Assembly: GCA_031002005.1 (NCBI GenBank)
Contig: CM061914.1
Coordinates: 16,850,148-16,914,147, forward strand
Origin: Vandiemenella viatica
Lineage: Eukaryota; Arthropoda; Insecta; Orthoptera; Morabidae
Length of the DNA stretch: 64,000 bases
Direction of reading: 5' to 3'
Position numbers and translations under genes: made by a program. Under the pieces are notes generated by a model. That model saw only the letters and a program-made list of their open reading frames with translations, did no database searches and had not been told where the DNA came from. This document shows positions 56,341-64,000 of this stretch, piece by piece; the first letter of the stretch is position 1; each line of letters opens with the position of its first letter.

Positions 56341-57639
56341 TTTGTTCACTTCAATGCTCATAATATCAATTTTATAGTCGGCCTACAAACTGGAATTGAG
56401 AGGGTTATAACAGTACTAAAATTCACTGGAACAAAAATATTTGATAAACTTCATGCGAGACTCGCCGAAACGACCTGGACAGTTTAAGCAAGTGAAAACA
56501 GAATAGAAAAAGGAACTAATAAAGATTTGCCTTCTCTTGCAGCCTATTTTCCGACAGCAAGTTTATATAGTTTGCAAGTTTAAACAATTTTTTAAATTAT
56601 GGTTTTATGTTAAACGTATTTGGTAATTTTTTACAGATCCTAAACGATAACCAAATCCCTTAAATCAGTAAGAGAAACATTTGAAACATTCAGCAGCAAA
56701 TGTAATTTTTGTACCATCATTCTGCAACAAGATAGCTCTGTCGCTGCTAAGTCTTCTCGATTTTTCTCCTACATGGAATCATTTAACAATGATGATAGAA
56801 ATTTTACATCACGTTGAAATTTTGAATGCATAACTACAGAAATCGAATCTATGTGTTACTGAATCGTACGAGATTATAGAAACAGTCACCTATGTTTTGT
56901 ACTCAGCTCGAGATGAAAAATTCGAAGAAATTTGGCCCAAAAGTTTCTAGTCAAACAATAACTTTGAAATCAACGAATCACAAGTCCCTTATCAGTGTAA
57001 AATTCCCAAGCGCTTCGACCAAGATAAGAGCAAAAATCTTCGAATCGAAACAGCTCAAGGTTTTTTTTCCGAAAATCTTATTTTGAAGTTTATTATCAGG
57101 TATACATGCCGTTAAAGAGTCGATTTGACAACGATTCCACCCAGTTCTGCATTAGTTGGAACGATTCGCTTTTGGAAAAAAATATAAATGTCTATAATCG
57201 TGACTCGGACCAAGAAAGATTGCTGAGGGATGGAGACATGTTTTCGCAAATTTTGAAATGCAAGCAACGAAAACTCATACCATAGTCGTATGTGCGATTC
57301 GTTTGACTACTCGTCACGATTCATGAATTATTCTGTTCGAATGAACGAAGTTTTTCTGTCTTATGGAGACTCAAGAATTATCTGAGATCGACAAAGTTGC
57401 AAGATTGACTCAATAACATCGCAATATTAAATACTTAACCTCATTGACGAACTTTATTTGGAAAAATCAAGCAAAGTGCACTGCAGTTTGCGCAATTAAT
57501 AGTGAGCAGTAATATTTTTTGATGAATTTTTGGTACATGATTAAAATATATTGAATAAATTATATATTAAATTTTTCAATTTATTTTGTAGTTTTTAACC
57601 CTATGGATTTTGTCCATGACTATCCATTTTTTTCTCCAC
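56341..57639. other. Unassigned AT-rich DNA
   Basis: No supported feature. Confidence 0.4.
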
Positions 57640-57870
57640 GATGGACTTGACATACACCTGCCTAAGAGGTAGCGCTAGGGTCCACCATTCGGGAGGAGGC
57701 GGCTTCAAATCACTGTCCGGCAATCCAAAGTTCGGTTTTCCAAGATTTTCGTAATAACTCCAGGCGATTGTCAGGATTGTCCCAGTTTAAGTCCATAGCA
57801 GAATTCCTTCCTGTTCCTTATCCCCATCTTTCTGACGTCGGTGAGCAGCATAGCCAGAAGCAGAAAACAA
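57640..57870 (+). mobile_element. tRNA-derived SINE copy, family A (diverged)
   Basis: A B-box-like cttcaaatcactgtccg, then aaagttcggttttccaagat, aactccaggcgattgtcagg, and ctgacgtcggtgagcagcat, in the family order, with many changes. Confidence 0.65.
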
Positions 57871-58104
57871 CAAATTTTGTGATTGTTCTTACAAAAGGCC
57901 ATGAAAGAATTTGTTTTTAATTTCTTGATCTCAACCGCTGCCCGGTCCTAAGGTTTTCATGTCCTCGCCCTTAAAGAGTCGATAGGATATAGCGAAGAAT
58001 ATTAGCATGTTTCAGATAAATCCTACACTGAGCAGCCTGAACATTATGACTACCTACTATCGATATAAACCAGTCCAGGAGATAGCAGCGTCACCTGACG
58101 AGGA

Positions 58105-59340
58105 ATGAATGCTAGTCAGACAAGGCGCGCGATCTATCTGAGTTTGATCGAGGGCAGATTGTGGTGGCCCAGAGGCTCGGCACGAGCATTTCGGAAACTG
58201 CACGACTTGTCGGAGGTCTTCACAAAGTGGCCAAACCGAGGTGAAACCACGTCCAAACGTCGAGGGGTTGGGCGGCCACCCCTCGTTACAGATGTCGGAT
58301 GTCGTAGGCTGGGCAGACTGGTAAAACAGCACAGACGGCGAACTGTGGCGGAACTAACATCAGACTTTAAAGCTAGGCAGAGTACAAGTGTATTTGAACA
58401 CACAGTGCACCGAAGACTCCTAACGATGGGCCTCCGCAGCCGACAACCCATGCGTGTGCCGATGTTAACATGGCGACATCGGCAACTACGACTGAAATGG
58501 GCACGTGACCATCGTCACTGAACCTTGTCGCAGTGGCAGAGCGTTGCATGATCTGATGAATCCCGATACCTTTTTTATCATGCTAATGGAAAGGTGCGAA
58601 TCCGTCGTTTTCCAGGGAAACCACTTCTTAACACGCTGAGGGCTCAATAAATACTCTGGGGAACATTGACGTCGGCATCCATAGGTCCAGTGGAGCTCGT
58701 GCAAGGCACTATGACGGCCAATAATTATCGTAGAGTGGTTGCAGACCACGTACACCCCTTCATGTCCATCATGTTTCCCTACGGCAGTGGCATTTTTTAA
58801 CAAGATAATGCGCCATATCTCAAGGCCAGCAGTGTGATGGAGTGGTTCAAAGAACACAGTGGCGAGTTACAATTGATGTGCTGCTCCCCTCCCCCCCCCC
58901 AAATCTCCAGATCTGAACCCTATCGAACAGATTTCGGATGTGATTGAACGAGGATTCAGAGCTCATTGCCCCCTTTCCCGGAATTTACGGGAATTAGGTG
59001 ACTTGTGTGTGCAGATGTGGTGCCAACTCCCTCCAGCGACCTTCCAAGGCCTCATTGCTTGCATGCCAAGACGCGTCGCCAGGGACGCATTTAAGCATAG
59101 GCTACATAGGCTGTAGCCTAGGGCCCCGCACCACAAAGGGGGGCCCGCACCACAAAGAGGGGGCCATAAATTTTTGTTGGGTCGAATTTCGAAATTGAAG
59201 CATCCGTAGCCAGAGGCACCAGGGCCACTGCCGACAGGGGACCCGCACCACATGTATAGCCCAGGGGCCCACAGAGCCTAAATGCGGCCTGCGCGTCACC
59301 GCGGTTATTCGTGCCAAAGGCGGACATACCGGCTATTAGG
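58105..59340 (+). pseudogene. Tc1-like transposase, frameshifted and MITE-interrupted
   Basis: The frame 58105-58521 holds the N-terminal DNA-binding domains (RTVAELTSDFKARQSTSVFE, HRRLLTMGLRSRQPM). After stops, coding continues as SDESRYLFYHANGKVRIRRF (first Asp), VADHVHPFMSIMFPYGSGIF, then QDNAPYL (second Asp), and from about 58905 SPDLNPIEQISDVIERGFRA (third acidic residue as Glu), LRELGDLCVQMWCQLPPATF and ACMPRRVA. Its last codons (TAVIRAKGGHTGY) lie after the MITE, at about 59297-59340. A DD34E catalytic set is thus traceable, but at least four lesions and the MITE make it dead. Confidence 0.85.
59072..59299. mobile_element. 212-bp hAT-type MITE inside the Tc1-like transposase
   Basis: The element is 59080-59291, beginning cagggacgcatttaagc and ending gagcctaaatgcggcctg, imperfect ends of about 17 bp. 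Flanks are cgcgtcgc (59072-59079) and cgcgtcac (59292-59299), 8 bp with one change. Excision of element plus one copy joins ACMPRRV to TAVIRAKGG. The middle holds inverted gggccccgcaccaca / ggacccgcaccacatg-type GC-rich repeats. Confidence 0.85.
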
Positions 59341-59375
59341 TAGGTGGACATAATGTTCTGCCTAGGAATCAGTCA

Positions 59376-60224
59376 TAGGTATATAAAATGGAATAGTAAT
59401 TAAGTATCATGTGAGACGAATGCAGTAACTTAATAGTTGGTGCAAGTTAGTATAGATCATTTATATTATTATTATTATTATTATTATTAAAAAACAAAAA
59501 AAAACCACATGAATAAATGGTGAGGTATCAAATGGGGTTGAGAGGTTCAGTGTTCAAATCCCAGCTTGTGTTGTGATTTTAAAAGGTCCTTAAACCATCG
59601 TTCGCTTTTACAAGAACACTAGAACAGTTTAACGTTCGAATTTCATTTTGAAAAAATGTAGTTCTCTTTTATCCGGTGGGAATAGTTAGACTATTAAGAA
59701 AAACCCTTGACAGGAACTGATTAGTCTGGTAGGGCTTAGTTCTGTTCTCTCGGCCAATAATGCTGTGTCACGCATTGTTATTATGGAGGAGTATGAAGAC
59801 GAAAGTTTGTTTGCTGGGCTGTTATTTGCTGCGTAAGATCTTATGCTTATTTGGTTCAGATTGCAGTGTCGAGCTAATAATTTGAAACTGAGGCATTCAC
59901 TTGCACTGCTTCAGGTTTACTTGCGGCAATTTTAATTATCTACGTCATCGTGGCTTGGATTTTGTGTTTTTGCGTCACTGCATTATATCTAACGACCCCT
60001 TTGTTCATGTGTCATGTTGCGAAACGCGTATCAAGTGGTTTTACCTTTGGTTCGTTGCTGACAACTTCACTTTTTCTCACTTTTCGTGGAAAATCGCTGC
60101 GAAAAATAAACCATAAATTTTGCTACTTTCTTCATTCTGTGGACACGAAAATACCATGAAATATTATAAGCCACCGAAATAGCAAATCAGTGCATCGTTT
60201 GCAGTCATGGAATAAGATGTCACT
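59376..60224. other. Unassigned DNA with ATT microsatellite
   Basis: (ATT)n at about 59461-59490. A B-box-like gtgttcaaatcccagc at about 59552 may mark a decayed SINE. No gene supported. Confidence 0.45.
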
Positions 60225-60455
60225 AGAGAGACCAGCAGTGCTGACTCAGTGGGATCGCTCTGTCTGCTCACTCTGGGAGACGTGTCTTCGATTCTCCGTC
60301 CGGCCGTCCATATTCCGATTTGCTGAAGTAACTCCAGACTAATGCCGGGATGGTTTCTTCAAAAGGCCATGGCCGAATTCCTATCAGTTCCTTGACTCCA
60401 ACCCTTTCTCACCTCTATTGACCTCGACGTCGACGAGGTGTAAAGCCATAAAAAA
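60225..60455 (+). mobile_element. tRNA-derived SINE copy, family A
   Basis: A decayed A-box half, B-box-like cttcgattctccgtccgg, then catattccgatttgctgaag, ccagactaatgccggga, aaggccatggccgaattcct, and gacctcgacgtcgacgaggt with gtaaagccataaaaa. Nearly complete. Confidence 0.8.
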
Positions 60456-61056
60456 TCTGTATGAGGCAGACAGCACGGTACAGTGGTTCAGTTGTTAAAT
60501 CGTCTTAGTGGCTCTTGTGAGGTCTCTGCCATTACCACAGCCGCAGAAGTAGTTCTAAAATCCAAGAGGATACGAATCAACGTAGGCTTCATACTATTAT
60601 TTTATCGTCAATATTCTTTCTAAAAAAATAAAACCCTTTACATTATTACGTCCTGAGAGTATAAGTAGTTACTGCTTATCGAAAATTTGTATCATTCTTA
60701 GAAATTTTCTCTCAAATCAACTATAATATAAGACATATAGTCAGTGAATGACATTCATGCAAAGTTTCTAAAATGGTCATTCTTTCTTCCATCATACTGT
60801 TTAAAAATAAATAATATTTTAACACTAGTGTGCATTAAATTACCAAAAACGCTGATGGAATTTAAAATTAAAATTCGTAAATCACAGAAGTAAATGGGGG
60901 AGAAATTTAACACTCAAATTATATAAAATAAAACGGGATACCTGGATGACTAGGGATGACCGGAGCGTGGTCTCCAACACAATTAAATTAAATTACATTA
61001 GTCCCAAAAAAGTCTAGCTGTCCACCACCGTCTTTTATTTCTCTCTTTAACTAAAC
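60456..61056. other. Unassigned DNA
   Basis: 60895-60935 repeats the sequence at 53980-54040. No gene supported. Confidence 0.4.
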
Positions 61057-61399
61057 TTGGGGTGTAAGGGTTTGGGAGAGACTATACTAGTCTTTTCCAA
61101 CCAAATGTCAACCTCTCCTTCACGTGGTGCACCCTGTTTGCACGGACGAGGCTCTGGCGACTGAAAGATTCCCGGTATAAGGAGTCACCCACTGCTTGCC
61201 AACGGCCTCTGAAAGAGGGCGGAAGAGCGGGGAGCGGTTCAGGGCACACTCTTGTCCCTTGGGGTTGGAAACGGCCCCTAAAGGCGGATGAATCAGAAAT
61301 GATCAACGGCATGGGGATGCAGAAGGCAACGGGAAACCACTGCATTAAAGACCCAAAGGGTATCCCGAGGACATGTAATCCTCTCAAATTACATATATC

Positions 61400-62176
61400 A
61401 TGATGGCTTCTTCCTGGGTAAAATATTCCGGAGGTAAAATAGTCCCCCAATCGGATCTCCGGGTGGGGACTGCTCAGGGAGGAGTCATCAGAATGGATAG
61501 AAACATTCTACGAGTCGGAGCGTGGAATGTTAGAAGTCTGAATAGGGCAGGTAGGTTAGAAAACTTAAAAAGGGAGATGGAACAACTTAAGTTAGATGTT
61601 GTTGGGATTAGTGAGATTAAATGGAAGGACGCACAGGATTTCTGGTCTGGGGAACACAGGATAATTAGCACACAAGCTGTCAATGGAGTCACTGGTGTAG
61701 GATTTGTAATGAACAAGAAAGTAGGGAAACGGGTGAGTTATTATGAACAATTTAGTGACAGGATTATTTTGATGAGGTTAGAAACTAAGCCCGTCCCAAC
61801 CACATTAGTACAAGTATATATGCCAACGTCACAGGAAGATGACGAAGAAATAGAAAAAATATACGCTGAAATTGAAGAATTAATCCAATATGTGAAAGGG
61901 GAGGAAAATCTAATAATCATGGGTGATTGGAATGCAATAGTGGGAGAAGGAAAAGAGAGGAATACTGTAGGAAGTTTTGGTCTAGGAGAAAGAAATGAGC
62001 GAGGAAGCAGGTTGCTAGAATTTTGTGAAAGATATAAGCTAGTAGTGGCGAACACACTGTTTAAGAACCTATGCAAGAAGAATATACACCTGGAAACGTC
62101 CTGGGGATACAGGCAGATATCAGCTAGATTATATCATGGTCAAACAGAGATTCAGGAATCAAGTTCTAGACTGTAA
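61400..62176 (+). pseudogene. RTE LINE APE-type endonuclease
   Basis: A 258-residue frame from MMASSWVKYSGGKIVPQSDL. Active-site landmarks are GAWNVRSLN (Asn), VVGISEIKW (Glu), ILMRLETKPVPTTLVQVYMP, IIMGDWNAIVGEG (Asp/Asn) and LVVANTLFK. From about residue 232 the frame is shifted: HLETSWGYRQISARLYHGQT corresponds to 'TWKRPGNTDRYQLDYIMVKQ' in the sister copy. Further on, in the original frame, the final catalytic motif reads DSNH rather than DSDH. The domain nicks target DNA during retrotransposition; this copy is damaged at its end. Confidence 0.9.
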
Positions 62177-62407
62177 AGCGTACCCAGGAGCAGACATAGA
62201 CTCGAACCATAATTTGATTAGTAATGAAGTGCAGGCTGAAATTCAAGCGAATAAGGAAGCAGCATAAGCAGAACAGACTGGAAGTGAATAAACTGAAACA
62301 ATCTAGCACAAGAGAAAAATTTGCAGAAATGGTAGACTTCAGGTCTAAGAATTAACTGTGAAAGGAGCTCAACCGAGGACGAATGGAATGCATTAAAGAC
62401 CGAAATA

Positions 62408-62929
62408 ATGAAAGCTGGCAAAGAAACCTTAGGCTTTAGGGAACAAGCTGCCCGAAAACCTTGGATCACAGAAGAAATTTTGGAGCTGATGAATCAGAGA
62501 AGAAGGTACAAACATGCTCAGGATGAAGCAGGAAGAGAGCAGTACAGGCAATTTAGAAATCAAATAAATAGGAAATGCAAAATAGCAAAAGAAAAATGGC
62601 TACAAGAAAAGTGTGAAGAAGTAGAAAAGGAAATGGTTGCAGGAAAAGTAGATGTTGCATATAGAAAGATCAAACAGAATTTTGGAGAAATGAAGAAAAG
62701 AGGTATGAACATTAAAGCTGCCGATGGGAAACCTCTTTTAAGGTCAGAAGATAGAGCTAACCGATGGAAGGAATACATTGAGAAACTGTATGTTGGGGAC
62801 GACTTGAACAATAGTGTATTGGAAAAGGAAGGCGATGTCGACATGGATGACTTAGGAGATCCTGTTTTGAGGACAGAATTTAATAAAGCTCTGAATGACT
62901 TGAAAGCAAATAAGGCAGTTGGAACTTGA
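62408..62929 (+). pseudogene. RTE LINE linker region
   Basis: A 173-residue frame: GKETLGFREQAARKPWITEE, a basic coiled stretch (REQYRQFRNQINRKCKIAKE), KADGKPLL-like sequence, then ALNDLKANKAVG, after which a one-base shift moves the protein to the frame at 62919-63110 (DEIPAELLKSLGEEGIVRLF). Confidence 0.88.
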
Positions 62930-63065
62930 TGAGATCCCTGCAGAACTTCTTAAATCTCTAGGAGAGGAAGGAATCGTAAGATTATTCAAGCTGATATCAA
63001 AAAGTTATGATACAGGAGAAATTCCAACTGATTTTAATAAAAATATCATCTTCACACTTCCAAAA

Positions 63066-64000
63066 AAGCACAAGCTGACAAATGTGAGAATTATCGCACA
63101 ATTAGTCTAACATCACATGCTTCAAAATTACTGACCAGAATAATATACAGAAGGATGGAAAGGGTAGTAGAAGAGATAGTAGGTGAAGATCAGTTTGGGT
63201 TTAGGAAAAATCGCGGTACAAGGGAAGCAATTCTGTCTTTAAGATTAATACTTGAAGGGCGGATCAAGAAAAACAAAGATACTTTTATGGCATTTGTTGA
63301 TTTAGAAAAAGCTTTTGATAATGTTAGGTGGGACAAGATGTTCAAAATTTTAAAGAAGTCAGGTCTAAAGTATCGAGATAGAAGAATCCTCTATAAACTA
63401 TATAAGAATCAAGTGGCTGTTATAAAAGTAGAGAATCACGAGAGACATGCATCAGTTAAAAAGGGTGTGAGACAAGGTTGTAGTCTATCCCCGTTAATAT
63501 TCAACTTGTATGTAGAAGAAGCAATGAAGAAAGTCAAAGAAAAATTTCCATGTGGCATAAGTTTTCAGGGAGAAAAAATCAGTATGCTACGATTTGCTGA
63601 CGACATTGTCTTATTAGCAGAGAGGGCTGAGGATATTGAGAAGTTATTGAATGGCATGAACAAAATACTGAAGGAAGATTTTGGACTGAATATAAATCAA
63701 AGTAAAACAAAAGTGATGAAATGTAGCAGAAATGACACCAATACTAGCAGATTAAATATAAAAATAGGATCTGATGCAATAGGAGAAGTGAGTGAGTTCT
63801 GTTACTTGGGAAGCAAAATTACAACCGATGGCCGAAGCAGGAATGATGTTAAAAGCAGAATAGCACTAGCAAAAAGAGCCTTCATGAAAAAGAGAAACCT
63901 TTTAGTTTCAAATATTGATCTAGGAATTAGAAAGAACTTCTTAAAACTCTATGTGTGGAGCACAGCACTTTACGGTAGCGAAACATGGACTTTAGGAATA
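63066..64000 (+). CDS. RTE LINE reverse transcriptase, partial, catalytic motifs intact
   Basis: An open frame runs without a stop from just after a one-base loss in an A run (about 63062-63068) to the window end. It includes GEDQFGFRKNRGTREAILSL, motif A TFMAFVDLEKAFDNVRW (catalytic Asp present), motif B KKGVRQGCSLSPLIFNLYVE, motif C LRFADDIVLLAE (both Asp present), the thumb KILKEDFGLNINQSKTKV and SEFCYLGSKITTDGRSRNDV, and the start of the tail YVWSTALYGSETWTL. Compared with the sister at 33363-33992 it keeps both catalytic Asp and the KEDFGL segment. The enzyme would copy element RNA at a nicked target; upstream shifts mean it is probably not made as one protein here. Confidence 0.92.

Larger units (their letters stand above)
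58026..59375 (+). mobile_element. Tc1-like transposon
   Basis: The left end cactgagcagcctgaacatt follows a TA (58024-58025). The right end, reverse-complemented, gives cctaggcagaacattatgtc, an imperfect inverted repeat sharing gaacattatg and acctac(c/t). The exact right end and TA are blurred by changes at 59371-59377. One transposase gene in plus orientation fills it and is interrupted by a MITE at 59080-59291. Confidence 0.83.
61057..64000 (+). mobile_element. RTE (CFDP2-like) LINE, 5'-complete, running off the window
   Basis: It begins ggggtgtaagggtttgggag, the same 5' end as the minus copy at 37139, and carries a roughly 340-bp 5' region, the endonuclease frame, linker and reverse transcriptase. 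Very similar to 32920-37139. The 3' end lies outside the window. Lesions visible: a shift near 62140, stop/shift near 62350, a shift near 62925 and a one-base loss in an A run near 63065. Confidence 0.93.

Overview
The window looks like a transposon-saturated, intron- or intergenic-type stretch of a large insect genome. The evidence is GT-AG introns, several tRNA-derived SINE families, RTE/CFDP2-like, Jockey-like and CR1/L2-like LINEs, mariner, Tc1, hAT and Harbinger-type relics, and no operons, rRNA or prokaryotic signals. A polyneopteran-like insect with a big genome would fit, but that is inference from repeat style, not from a recognised host gene.

Region 1-10 kb: the only conventional host-gene candidate lies on the minus strand. 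A short first exon encodes a signal-peptide-like start (9756-9831). Two GC-rich exons (1483-1668 and 1072-1268) encode an acidic ectodomain and one transmembrane helix. All three have good splice sites and compatible phases. The roughly 8-kb putative intron between them holds a SINE, a possible Harbinger-like non-autonomous element and a 5'-truncated LINE (3545-5850).

Region 10-29 kb: microsatellite, CpG-rich patch, foldback repeat, a hAT-type MITE with a perfect 8-bp duplication, and then a nested block. One minus-strand LINE (about 15.0-22.06 kb) was cut by three independent insertions: an unclassified 2-kb DNA transposon with a 5-bp duplication (which itself received an RTE LINE fragment), a SINE, and a 3.6-kb hAT element. 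Removing each insertion with one duplication copy restores the LINE frame or sequence. Next come two CR1/L2-like tails, a mariner with intact inverted repeats and a Harbinger transposase fragment.

Region 29-39 kb: a second, deeper nest. A 5'-truncated mariner (minus) is interrupted by a nearly complete 4.5-kb Jockey-like LINE (minus; 11-bp duplication). That is split exactly at its ORF1/ORF2 overlap by a full-length RTE LINE (minus; 9-bp duplication), which is split in its endonuclease domain by a rearranged mariner whose 5' half has been replaced by an inverted copy of its 3' end (TA target).

Region 39-64 kb: mostly AT-rich anonymous DNA with SINEs, a diverged tandem duplication (45.66-46.7 kb), a decayed RTE LINE (48.46-53.87 kb) broken by a 3.6-kb composite element made of a 715-bp palindrome plus a 2.3-kb array of ~140-bp repeats, a CR1/L2-like fragment, a Tc1-like transposon carrying a hAT-type MITE at the end of its transposase frame, and a 5'-complete RTE LINE that runs off the right edge with its reverse-transcriptase catalytic motifs intact.

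Almost every coding sequence here is selfish DNA, and most copies carry frameshifts. The value of the window is in its insertion stratigraphy, the rearranged elements, and one possible small membrane-protein gene.
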